Assembly: GCA_027575805.1 (NCBI GenBank)
Contig: JANBPU010000036.1
Coordinates: 44,560-108,559 of the forward strand
Direction: 5' to 3'
DNA length: 64,000 nucleotides
Source of the DNA: Mycoemilia scoparia
Taxonomy: Eukaryota; Kickxellomycota; Kickxellomycetes; Kickxellales; Kickxellaceae
Every line of letters begins with the position of its first letter. The stretch's first letter is position 1. Below are positions 10,999 to 20,067 of this stretch, one piece after another. Both the position numbers and the translations under genes were made by a program. The notes below the pieces were generated by a model, which saw nothing but the letters and a program-made list of their open reading frames with translations, did not search any database and had not been told where the DNA came from.

Positions 10999-12768
10999 AT
11001 GTCAGATTTAGAGCTTGAAGAAAAAGTCTCCAAAGTAACACTTGAGGAAACCGAGCCCACTGTAAGCACACTATAGCCCATTTGCCCAAAAATATTTTTC
11101 AATTTGAACGATTCGCTCCCAATTGGCTTTTCCCTCATCCAATTTTGCCCTCCCCCTCCATCTCTGCATAAAAGCAGAAAAGGCATTTCAATTTGAATAC
11201 CAAAAAATGATCAGACTCAGCCCTGATATATTTTTGGTATCTCAAAAACTTAATTGAAAATAGTGTGAAATCTAGCAACAACGAACGAATTTTTTATATG
11301 TAGGTCGATAAAGACGCCTTTGCCGGTCTCAAAAAGAAGAAGAAAAAGAAGTCCAAGAAATTGGCAGAGGATGATGACGATTTGGGTTCTGATTCCGAAA
11401 AGAAAAATAAAGACAATGACGATGCTGTTGATGAAGGTAGGCACATACATTCATTTTGAACAATATTGGAAAGTTAAATTTAAATTCAAAATGGCCATTG
11501 CAGAAATACATTTACATAATCAACTGAACTGTTTAGCTGCATATGGGAATTTCAACATAAAATATAAACGAATGCTAAATACTATCTCTATCTTTTTTAA
11601 TGTTTGAAATAGACGACGCCTTCTCCGGATTAAAAAAGAAGAAGAAGAAGTCCAAGAAGAGCAAGAGCGCTTTGCTTGAGGAAGATCAAGGCGAACAGGA
11701 TGGTGAAGAAAATAAGGGAGAGGGTGAACTTGAAGAGCCAGCAAAGGATGGCGAGCCATGGCTTGGGACAGATCGTGACTACCTCTACACAGAGGTAAGA
11801 TATCTAGTTGCTATATATACTTAATTCTGAGTATATTGTGTGTTTGCGATGGTGCTAAGTGACGATGGTATATTGCTGTAGCTTTTGGGACGTCTCTATG
11901 CAGTTCTTCGTGAAAACAACCCAGACCTCATTGGTGAGAAACGCAAATTCACCATCGTTCCTCCACAGATGGTCCGTGATGGTAGCAAGAAATCGATCTT
12001 TGCTAACACGCAAGATATTGCCAACAGGTAAGTTTTATTGGTCGAATTTAGACCTTTGCAGCGTATGTTTATGCAATATATACTTTGCGAGATTGAACAT
12101 CTGCTAATGTAATGAATATTTTGTGTGTGTGTGTATGTAGACTTGGTCGTCCTTTGGAACACTTGATTGAATTCATCTTTGCTGAGTTGGGTACATCTGG
12201 TTCCAAGGACAAGAACGGCAGTCTTATCATCAAGGGCAGGTTCCAGCAGAAACAGATGGAAACTGTGCTCAGAAAATATATCAGTAAGTCTATTCGCTTG
12301 TACTTAACAGTATACTCTAAATGTCTATTTTGGCCATATGGGCAATAATTTTTGAAGGGTGAAAGTTTACTAGTAAAATTGGACATCCATTTGGCTGTGA
12401 TTTCCCCTATAATCATTGGTCCCCAAAATTCACCCTTCAAAAATTATTGCCCATATGGGTAGTTATTTTTGAAGGGCTATAGAATCACTCATTTGGCTGG
12501 GATTGCCCCTATAACCATTCTCACTTCAAAAATTATGATCCATATGCATATTATTCTCACACTAACATGATTGTTGTTTGCGTGCTTTTTTACTCAAATA
12601 GTCGAATATGTCACTTGCAAGACCTGCAAATCAGGAGATACTGAATTGCTCAAGGAGAACCGTATTACATATGTAAAGTGCAGGATCTGTGGATCGTCAC
12701 GATCAGTAACAGCCATCAAGACCGGCTTCCAGGCCCAGACCACGAAGCGTAAACTCCTCAAGAAGTAG
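10999..12768 (+). CDS. SUI3: Translation initiation factor eIF2 subunit beta
   Basis: eIF2-beta is part of the eIF2-GTP-Met-tRNAi ternary complex and contacts eIF5 and eIF2B. Six exons give 277 residues: 10999-11061, 11304-11436, 11613-11794, 11882-12027, 12141-12283, 12602-12768. The N-terminal part has two lysine blocks, each led by a DAFxGLKKK motif (near residues 25 and 69); yeast and animals have three. The conserved core follows ([38 protein letters not shown]). The C-terminal C4 zinc ribbon is CKTCK…CRICGSS. Intron 5 (12284-12601, 318 bp) is far longer than the others because two MITEs sit in it. An AATAAA follows the stop by about 100 nt. Confidence 0.97.
12339..12453 (+). mobile_element. 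MITE-like TIR element, copy C (SUI3 intron 5)
   Basis: It is 115 bp with flanking TA on both sides. The terminal inverted repeats are perfect over 25 bp (29 bp counting the flanks): TGGGCAATAATTTTTGAAGG at the left and its exact complement at the right. The interior has TTTACTAGTAAAATT and CATTTGGCTGTGATTTCCCC. The perfect arms suggest this is among the youngest copies. It abuts copy D, sharing one TA. Confidence 0.93.
12456..12542 (+). mobile_element. MITE-like TIR element, copy D (SUI3 intron 5)
   Basis: It is 87 bp and begins right after the TA that ends copy C. The left end is TGGGTAGTTATTTTTGAAGG and the right end TTCAAAAATTATGATCCA, followed by TA. It keeps the CATTTGGCTGGGATTGCCCC block but has lost part of the left interior, so it is shorter than the others. 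Confidence 0.88.
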
Positions 12769-12867
12769 GCTGAAAAATTGTTCTATAACGCGAAAGTAGA
12801 GCTCCTTACACGCTTTGTGCCCTATTTTTGGTGTTGCTTTATTGACCAGTGACTTCAAATGTTTTTC

Positions 12868-12873
12868 AATAAA
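12868..12873 (+). terminator. Poly(A) signal AATAAA of SUI3
   Basis: This canonical hexamer lies 100 nt after the SUI3 stop, in an AT-rich context before the first repeat sequence. Confidence 0.5.
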
Positions 12874-12919
12874 TATTATAAATTCATATTGCTAAAAACC
12901 ACAAAGCATTAAACAAAAA

Positions 12920-12944
12920 TTCACCCTTCAAAAATTATTGCCCA
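12920..12944. repeat. Solo right terminus of a MITE, fused to copy E
   Basis: These bases repeat the right end of copy C exactly, but no left end or interior belongs to them. They run through a shared TA into copy E. The junction, including four preceding A bases and the start of the next element, is identical over about 36 bp to the C-D junction 490 bp upstream. Confidence 0.8.
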
Positions 12945-12946
12945 TA

Positions 12947-13060
12947 TGGGTCATTGTTTTTGAAGGGCTAAACTGATATTACCAATGATAATACAGGCTG
13001 GCCAATATGCAAGTTGAAGCTGGCCTACTGTTAAAAATTGGCCCTTCAAAAATAACTATG
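12947..13060. mobile_element. MITE-like TIR element, copy E
   Basis: It is about 114 bp between TA dinucleotides. The ends are TGGGTCATTGTTTTTGAAGG and CCTTCAAAAATAACTATG. The interior (CAATGATAATACAGGCTGGC and GAAGCTGGCCTACT) matches copy A and differs from the C/D type, which defines a second subfamily. Confidence 0.88.
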
Positions 13061-13240
13061 TATATGGATGGAGACATTTTATGGTAATAATTTTACAAGT
13101 AAAGCAAGTAGAAATAGTGTAAATGTATAAGGGTATCATAATAAAGATATCGACAATGATTTGGAATTTATAGGAGCTAACATCAACGGGTCCAACGATC
13201 CCATGGCCGTCAACCACAACCATCCCGCCTTTAAAAAACA

Positions 13241-14050
13241 TCATTGTTCTGGGCCAACCTGTGTTTTCAGTTTCTTTGTAGAGAGGTCCTCGTGTTCTGT
13301 GAGTCGCTTTGTGGGGATGTTGCTGTTGCCGTTCTCAGCCCCAGAAACATAGTCTGCAGGCTTCGGCTTAACAACACTAGCTTGGTATTGCTATGGAGAA
13401 ACGCACAAAGTGGCAGCATTGTAAACAGCATTGGAATGGCCAGGGTGCACATGAAGTATATTTAGAGGCGTACTTACCCGCAAGAAGTCCTCATACTGCG
13501 GTGTTGGATGTATGCACAGCCGCTGGTTCTGGCACCACTTGAGGGCGTTGGGGAACGTAATCTGGAAACGCTTTATGAGGTATGAGATGACGAAGGACGG
13601 TGATCTGCTCTGGCCATTGGCACAATAAACCAGCACAGTCTCCTTGCGGAGTAGCAATGGTTCTATTATCTTTGCAAACTCCTCAAACTTCTGCGCTACG
13701 AATGGGTAGTCGGTATTGTAGGGAACTTCCATGAAGTAGTAGTAAAGATTTTTAGGGAAAACCTCTTTAATAAACAGCCGCTCTGAAGGATCAAGAATGC
13801 AGACGGCATGTCTGACCTGGTGGGATCTCATGGTATCGGCGTTCTTTGCCGATATATAGTCGCCTATAAAAAGGTAGTCTATCATTATCTGGGCTTGGTT
13901 CCGTTGAGAGTGTATCCAGGGCAAAGGGATAAAAGGAATAGGGTCATGGTACATTTTGGGCTGCAGTGGTAAGCGGTCATAGTATTGAGGTTGCTCGTTT
14001 TCGAAGGGCAGTTTTGGCTCTGTATTGGCGCTTTCTTGTGCCATGACCAT
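13241..14050 (-). CDS. Dual-specificity phosphatase-like protein (DUSP28-like P-loop)
   Basis: Exons 14050-13478 and 13390-13241 encode 240 residues. Residues about 50-195 form a dual-specificity phosphatase fold: substrate loop near IDYLFIGDYISAKNADTM, and P-loop VYCANGQSRSPSFVISYL near residue 145. The CX5RS signature is intact, but the usual His before the Cys is Tyr. Human DUSP28 has the same His-to-Tyr change, which is linked to weak activity, so low activity is inferred here too. The second exon adds a polar, Lys-rich tail ending in VGPEQ. Start: MVMAQESAN has two close ATGs (14050 and 14044). The gene is divergent from SMPD4. Its substrate is unknown, and a pseudophosphatase or scaffold role is possible. 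Confidence 0.88.
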
Positions 14051-14519
14051 GTATTTTCTGTGTATGTGTGTATATAAACCTAAATTATAACTTGAAATGT
14101 AGGGAAGAAAAGCAAAGTGGGAGACGGTGCGGCTCCAATGCGAAAATTAAACAAGATGCATGGGCAAAGTGCTTGTTTTCACAGGCCCCATCCTCATCAT
14201 TTATAACGATCCAAGCCTTTTTGATGAGCTTGCTGGAATCACACACACACACACACACTCAGTCATCAAAGGATTTCTTTTGGTTGTTTTGAAGCTTCAT
14301 TGAAGTCAGGATTGGGGCTTCTTTTTTAAAAGTCACTTTGTGTTATTTTTGCTTACTTGTGTTAAACAGTTCACCTGGCTTCCTTTGCCTTCTGTTTTTG
14401 TTGTTCTGCTATTTTATGCATTTCAAGCTTTTTTTCTGTAAATTTTAACTTTGCTTGATTTGCTGCTGGTCTTGCTTTCTTGAGCATTTCTTTCTATTTT
14501 GTTGAAAACTAGTTTTAAT
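14051..14519. promoter_or_regulatory. Divergent promoter region with (AC)n microsatellite
   Basis: This 469 bp separates the start codons of the phosphatase (-) and SMPD4 (+). It contains an (AC)n run at 14240-14258 and long T-rich tracts just before the SMPD4 ATG. No other element is recognised. Confidence 0.5.
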
Positions 14520-17500
14520 ATGGCCTCTCAATATCGATTGAGGACTCCGCCCAACCTCCTACCAAATGTCAATGTACCCCTTCAACAGCAACAGCAACAA
14601 CAGCAGCAGCAATCACAAGAGCCACAATCGCCAATCGAAAAAGTTCGAAATGCCCTTGGAAGTCAGTCTGCAGTGATAATTCGAAATACGTTGTTTCCTA
14701 TATTGCAAGGTGCTTGGCCACTTGAGGCTGTGAACCAAGTAACCATAGACACGCTCATTGCTCTACCAAGGCTTTTATGTCAATGGCTCCAGGATAGTAC
14801 CCCACTTGGAATGGAAGAGCAAAAGGCCATATATGATATATTGCAGCCAGAAGGTCCATGGGTAAACACTCTGATACAATACCATACCAGACTATCCCAA
14901 AGATCCCAAGGCACACACAACGTAATTTATCCAAAGTCTTACGATCTAAGCCCTCACTCTGTTGATGCTTCTAAATCCAACTCCTCTCTCCTTGATACTT
15001 CTCCGCCATCAATATGCCTCGATGCTGACCTCCTGCCTAGCGAACTACAGGCTGCCCTGAAATTGGATCCTGCCAAGTCGGGTCTCCCTTTATCCTATGC
15101 CTCACGCTTTAGCCAAGAAAAGTCACAAAATGCTTCCTCACCAGGGATGATCGAATTTTATCTTGACAAGCTCGAATATTTCCTATTTCACTTTGCCAGG
15201 GCGCTTGTTCCGAATCCTCTTACCGAAATTGCATCAAAGCAGCTACTCGTATCATCCTCAACAAATTACACCTCCAACACCAACGCTTGGCTGCTTGCCG
15301 CACTCACCCGAGAGTACATCGGCTTCTTTGTTCCTGTCAGTGTCCCAGAACAGAGATCAGAGCTTTCTGGACGGACTAGCGGTAGCAGTAGCGCCCCCTC
15401 AAGCCCGACATCGCCGAGCCTTAGTCCGGCAAACCCTGAATACTGGAAGCAAAGGATAAATGAGTTAAGTCCATCGAGGCCTCGTGAATACAGCCAAAAT
15501 GTTTCGTTCCACCCAGGGTCGATTTCGATTGATATGCTTGACATGACTGACTACGACGTGTCGTTTGAGCTAGCATGCTTTTTCACTGATACCATTGCAA
15601 TGTTATGGCTGCCTCAAATACCATATAAGACTACCATTGCTCTTCAGTCACAGGGGATCCCGATCACATCGCCCTACCAACATGGTCAAGGCGCCTATTC
15701 CCAAAGACCTTCACACAACCACAGCAGATCTTACAACCGCCTGGGTGCTTCTAGCAGCCGTAATAACAGCCCGTATGATGCTTCATCTCTTGGCTCTGGG
15801 CCATATGATTCCCCCTCAAAACAAAACAAGAATGTGCTCCAGACAGATTCTTGGAATTGGAATCCTACCGCATCGCAGCATCGTGCATTCCAGAGGATAA
15901 TTGTGGCCTTTGATCTTATGGCACTGGGTGAAAGCCAAATGGAAGACTATTATAGCGGTGCTGGAGGTAGGGCTTTCCAGGATGACTCCAAAGATTCTTA
16001 TGCCATCCGCCTAAATATGAACTCGACAATTCGTGATTCTCTGAGATCAAAATGTTGGAACACGCCACTGTGTAACATTATTTCCTACATATCCGTATCT
16101 TGCAGCAACCAGGCTGGCTGGAGAAGCCCATGGGTAACCCAGCCCAATGGGCCTCCGTCAAACGAACCTGAATGGGTGTCTAGCATAGGTATTATCCTTG
16201 AGATTTGGCTTCGGTATGCGTTTCCCTGGTCGCACCCAATCTACCTTTCACGCTCCACAGAAAGGAATCAGGACTTAGATGACGAGGCTGTACCACCCAT
16301 TTGGGAGTCCAGAATTGCCCTCATTACAAAATTGGTTAACCCTTTTTTGTATTCTCCGATGATTTCTCTCTTTATGACCAGGGTCCTGTGTTGTTTGGAC
16401 ATTGGAACAAAGTCTGCAAGAGGGTGGAGCATTGTTGATCCCGGAATTAACGATATACATTCACCTGGAGTTACGACCATTTTATCACACCCATATAGTC
16501 CAAGAGCCCGCGCCGCTGCCGCTGCTGGTCGAATGAGAGAAAAGGTAGAAGATGTATTCCACCTAACCCACCAAAAGATCAACTTCCGCGATGGCTTGGC
16601 TATTATCGAGCGCTTTGTATCAGTGTTTAGAGATCCATATCTTAGATCTACTCTATCTGAAATTGAGAAACTGCATTACCAGAGATATCCTGATATTTAT
16701 GATCGTGAGTTTGGGCCTCTTGATTCCAGAAGGTCTGGCACTCCAGATTTTCTACACAGATCCAATTCAGGGAGAAGCGCCTCGCCATTCAATGAAACGC
16801 CGACGATATCTAGGACCATGTCTTCCTCATCCTCATTGTCCAACAAAGCTACCAGTGGCTCACTTGAAAGGGATATGGAGCGCCCTGGGACTCCAAAATC
16901 ATCACTGCCATCAGTTGCAGCTAACCCAAAGTTGCTTCAGGCTCTGAATTCGATATTGATTAAGAATAAGGATAGCATATTTGGAGCTCATCAACCACCC
17001 CAGCTTCTTAATGCAGCCTTGCTTAGTACTTTTGCAAGCTCGTTGATTATTCCAGTATTCAATCAGCCCAAGACAGTTGGGGATGCCTTTGTCTCACACC
17101 TATCTCAGGCCTCCTATATCATTAACCACAGAATTAAACTGCTCAAGGATAGCGAGAGATCCTCATCTACTATGGGCGAGATTGGAGAATGGCTTTCTCG
17201 AATATTCTCCACAACAACATCAGCAGCCTTTAGTTCCAAATATGATGGCGACATTGCTGGCAACAATGCTAACGCTAGTGGGCTGTCGTCTCGTGAATCC
17301 CTGACCATAAGGATCCATAATCTGCAAGGAGTAAAGAAAAGATTAGATAGAATTAGCGAAAAATGCGCCTCTTTATTTGAGCTTTCCGGAAAATATAACC
17401 GCGAATATATCAACAAAAGTCAGCAGCCACATCATAGTGGCATTTCAAGCCAAAACTCTACTCCGCTAAGTTCGTTGGCAAGTAGATTTCAAAATGAAAG

Positions 17501-18065
17501 GAGGGCATCACATAAAAATGGGTCTCCTTATCGAAGTGATGGGATACTGCCAGAAATGTCAATGGGCTCGCTGACACCGCGTGGTCGCTATGAGTTAAAA
17601 GCCGGCTTGAGAAAGTTCACTAGCGAATCTCTGATGGCAACACCCACCGGGTCTCCATCATCCTGTCGTATTGACTCCACAGACAGCAGTGGAGAATCAC
17701 CATCATTTACCAGTCTTAGATACCGTGGAGTGGAATCAAAGTCTATCCGATTTAGAGATTTGACTCAAGATCCAGCATTGGTTCCACAAGGACCTAGAGC
17801 AGATAGAATGCCCAGATCATATGAGAATGAGTGGATTTTGGAAAAGACATTAGTTTGGAACGAGGTCCTGAACGATTTCTATCAGCACCAAATCCTGGAT
17901 TCTATCGAGTCAAAGTTTATAGGAACTGGAACCATCCCACCAAGAGTTCGTAATTTCAAGATAAATCTTCGTTGGATAGCTGCATATCCAAACATGAGGT
18001 TTTTTACCATGCTTATTTTCCTATTCTTTGTATTGAGATGGTCGTTGGGTCTAATGTTTTCATAG
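14520..18065 (+). CDS. SMPD4: Sphingomyelin phosphodiesterase 4-like protein (neutral sphingomyelinase 3)
   Basis: One intronless frame codes for 1181 residues from the ATG at 14520. The open frame reaches 21 nt further up but only to TTG. Blocks that match human SMPD4 in order are LEYFLFHFARALVP near residue 230, REYIGFFVPVSVP before a Ser/Pro-rich insert, GSLTPRGRYELKAGLRKFT near residue 1020, PRSYENEW near 1100, and a C-terminal hydrophobic segment (FFTMLIFLFFVLRWSLGLMF) fitting a tail anchor. SMPD4 acts at the ER and nuclear envelope, and its enzyme activity is debated. Extras here are a poly-Gln run near residues 22-31 and several Ser-rich linkers, which explain the greater length than the human protein. 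Confidence 0.87.
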   Translation: MASQYRLRTPPNLLPNVNVPLQQQQQQQQQQSQEPQSPIEKVRNALGSQSAVIIRNTLFPILQGAWPLEAVNQVTIDTLIALPRLLCQWLQDSTPLGMEEQKAIYDILQPEGPWVNTLIQYHTRLSQRSQGTHNVIYPKSYDLSPHSVDASKSNSSLLDTSPPSICLDADLLPSELQAALKLDPAKSGLPLSYASRFSQEKSQNASSPGMIEFYLDKLEYFLFHFARALVPNPLTEIASKQLLVSSSTNYTSNTNAWLLAALTREYIGFFVPVSVPEQRSELSGRTSGSSSAPSSPTSPSLSPANPEYWKQRINELSPSRPREYSQNVSFHPGSISIDMLDMTDYDVSFELACFFTDTIAMLWLPQIPYKTTIALQSQGIPITSPYQHGQGAYSQRPSHNHSRSYNRLGASSSRNNSPYDASSLGSGPYDSPSKQNKNVLQTDSWNWNPTASQHRAFQRIIVAFDLMALGESQMEDYYSGAGGRAFQDDSKDSYAIRLNMNSTIRDSLRSKCWNTPLCNIISYISVSCSNQAGWRSPWVTQPNGPPSNEPEWVSSIGIILEIWLRYAFPWSHPIYLSRSTERNQDLDDEAVPPIWESRIALITKLVNPFLYSPMISLFMTRVLCCLDIGTKSARGWSIVDPGINDIHSPGVTTILSHPYSPRARAAAAAGRMREKVEDVFHLTHQKINFRDGLAIIERFVSVFRDPYLRSTLSEIEKLHYQRYPDIYDREFGPLDSRRSGTPDFLHRSNSGRSASPFNETPTISRTMSSSSSLSNKATSGSLERDMERPGTPKSSLPSVAANPKLLQALNSILIKNKDSIFGAHQPPQLLNAALLSTFASSLIIPVFNQPKTVGDAFVSHLSQASYIINHRIKLLKDSERSSSTMGEIGEWLSRIFSTTTSAAFSSKYDGDIAGNNANASGLSSRESLTIRIHNLQGVKKRLDRISEKCASLFELSGKYNREYINKSQQPHHSGISSQNSTPLSSLASRFQNERRASHKNGSPYRSDGILPEMSMGSLTPRGRYELKAGLRKFTSESLMATPTGSPSSCRIDSTDSSGESPSFTSLRYRGVESKSIRFRDLTQDPALVPQGPRADRMPRSYENEWILEKTLVWNEVLNDFYQHQILDSIESKFIGTGTIPPRVRNFKINLRWIAAYPNMRFFTMLIFLFFVLRWSLGLMFS

Positions 18066-18150
18066 TCCATCCTGTGGATACGTTTATAAAAGCCACCATT
18101 GGTAGCTACACATTTTCTATTGTGAGTGCTCTCTTTCTGTTTATGCAACT

Positions 18151-18186
<36 letters not shown>

Positions 18187-18399
18187 GGGCTTGACTTTTA
18201 ACGACCTTGATGTGGATAATAGATTTTGCTGTTATAAAATAAAAGACTCTTCATGTTAATTGGATTTAATAAAAATATTAGAAACGCACTTTCCACCCAT
18301 AAAATCGTGTGACCTATTAAATGTTTAGGAAGAGTGAAAGGATAGACAAGTGGTACGGTCTATTCGTTGTGATTGTTTTTGTATAGCGGTTACTGTACA
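18066..18399. other. Intergenic SMPD4 / HIT gene with (TA)n repeat
   Basis: It holds a (TA)14 microsatellite at 18155-18182, an AATAAA at 18238-18243 suited to SMPD4 mRNA, and the HIT-gene promoter. Nothing else is seen. Confidence 0.5.
18238..18243 (+). terminator. Poly(A) signal AATAAA of SMPD4
   Basis: This canonical hexamer lies about 170 nt after the stop codon of the upstream gene and just past the TA repeat. Confidence 0.4.
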
Positions 18400-19206
18400 A
18401 TGAGAGAATTTTCAAGGCCCAAAAGCTGTGTGTTTTGTAACATCAACAATAAAGATTTCAAGATTGTTTATCAGGTAAGAAAGGCAATAGCGAAATATTT
18501 GTGATATTGGATGTATTAGTGAAATTTGGATGCTGGTTATGATTGCATGTATTTTTGATGATGTTGTCTAGGATACCGAATTTTATGGCTTCCACGACCG
18601 AAGACCAGATGCCAAGGCACACATATTAGTAATTCCAAAAAACCACCTAGGTAAGTCTTTGCAGCACGATATGATAATACATAAATCCGTTTAGAGCTGA
18701 TTTAAACTCATTTATATCTTTATTCTGACCATGTTCTTCTAGGAACAGTTCCTGAGCTGAAACCAGAAGATAAGCCAACAGGTATATTGCATATTTAGTA
18801 AACAGTTTATATATATATATATATATACTTTAAAGGCAAGGGAGTCTAAAGTAATAATTTCTTAAATATAGTCGAAAAGATGTATAAAATAGGCCAAGAA
18901 ATTATGAAAAAAGAAGGATTCAGTCAAAATGACTGCAGGCAAGTATAATTTCAGAGTCACTTGCATATTCTTGGTATATAATAAATAGATTACAAAAATA
19001 ATTGGGCGTTGTTTGTTGACTATAGATTTGGATTTCATCGACCACCTTTCAACACAATCCATCATCTTCATTTGCATTGCATTGGCCTGCCATTTAGCTC
19101 ATGGTTAGCTGCCAAGATGTATCCGCAAGGAAAAACGCGGTGGTTCATGCCTGTAGGCGATCTAATTCAACGACTTGGAACTAGCTCTTCACTGCCTTCA
19201 TCTTGA
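18400..19206 (+). CDS. HIT-family protein, HINT3-like nucleotide hydrolase
   Basis: Five exons give 146 residues: 18400-18474, 18572-18650, 18743-18781, 18872-18938, 19026-19206. The product has the HIT fold: CVFCNINNKDFKIVYQDTEF at the N-terminus, DAKAHILVIPKNHLGTVPEL, and the active-site triad HHLHLHC near residue 105 (HxHxH). HINT3-type enzymes hydrolyse adenosine phosphoramidates and acyl-adenylates. The C-terminal WFMPVGDLIQRL also matches HINT3. Intron 4 uses a GC donor (GCAAGT). The nearby GT would shift the frame and destroy RFGFHRPPF, so the GC-AG choice is firm. The human protein is somewhat longer. Confidence 0.9.
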
Positions 19207-19597
19207 TATATATATATTGATCTTTGTAACTTAAATTGGATAGATTTCTTTTCTGAAAAAAAGAAGAGTATTCTATTATCATCAAAAACATTCAAAGCAA
19301 TAGAATTATAGTCACCAAGCCTATTTTTGAACTGGGATATAGTTATCTTTTTTGAAATTGATACCGCCAATACTTTCTTTCTATCCATCTAACATCCCTC
19401 GTGGTTTCCATAGTAAAGGTGGTGATGATGATTATTATTCTTATTATTCTTATTTAAGAGCTTTGAATTGGAAACCCAAACATTATTTCAAACTGTATTT
19501 GGATATTAAATTGAAATATCCAACATGAGATTATAATTGTTACTATAATTGTTGTTGTTGGGGACACAAAGGCACAGCTAGATCGATTATGGACATA

Positions 19598-19713
19598 TGG
19601 ATCATAATATTTGAAGGGTGACTTTTGGTGGCCACCGATTAAAGGAGAAACTACAGCCAAATGTGTGATCACCATTTGTTAGTAGATGGTCACCCTTCAA
19701 AAATAATCACCCA
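19598..19713 (-). mobile_element. MITE-like TIR element, copy F
   Basis: It is 116 bp between TA dinucleotides. On the minus strand the left end reads TGGGTGATTATTTTTGAAGG, followed by an ACATTTGGCTGTAGTTTCTC block shared with copies B, C, D and G. The plus-strand left end, TGGATCATAATATTTGAAGG, has diverged at three places. Confidence 0.88.
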
Positions 19714-19801
19714 TATTAATAATTTTTGTATTGCAGCATACATAATGCTATTAGAAGATGGAGGGTCTTTGGTTATGTATAATATCCATTTGGTGGCTTG
19801 A

Positions 19802-20067
19802 ATGGGTACCCAAAAAAAACATACATTTGCTCAAACTCTAGAACAATATATATTGTGCGTTAAGATAAGTATTTGGAGACATGTTCGGGGGTACAAAAAA
19901 GATCTTGTTGACTTTTGCAGGAATGTCATATCGCCTCGAATACGAACAAACATCACTGCGAGGTGGCTGTCATGCTGGTCGAGATAGTAATCAGCCGAGA
20001 GCATGCTGATGGCGATGCGAGAGAGGCATTGGAGCTATTTCGAATGCATTCAAAATCACAAAAATGA
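19802..20067 (+). CDS. Possible small two-exon gene, 67 residues, unknown
   Basis: ATG at 19802 runs 19 codons to a GTTAAG donor (19859). A 62-bp intron ends in TTTTGCAG (19920), and exon 2 (19921-20067) continues in phase 0 for 48 codons to TGA. Exon 2 reads like protein (HCEVAVMLVEIVISREHADG, then DAREALELFRMHSKSQK), with a helical, charged pattern and no AT-rich codon drift. The intron size fits this genome. The donor is weak, there is no known homologue, and the stretch lies near a MITE. It could be chance, a pseudogene exon or a real microprotein. Confidence 0.25.

Larger units (their letters stand above)
12769..13240. other. Convergent 3' region SUI3 / DUSP-like gene with MITE E
   Basis: The stop codons of SUI3 (+) and the phosphatase gene (-) face each other across 472 bp. 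The stretch holds the SUI3 AATAAA, a solo MITE end and the complete MITE copy E. Nothing else is seen. Confidence 0.6.
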
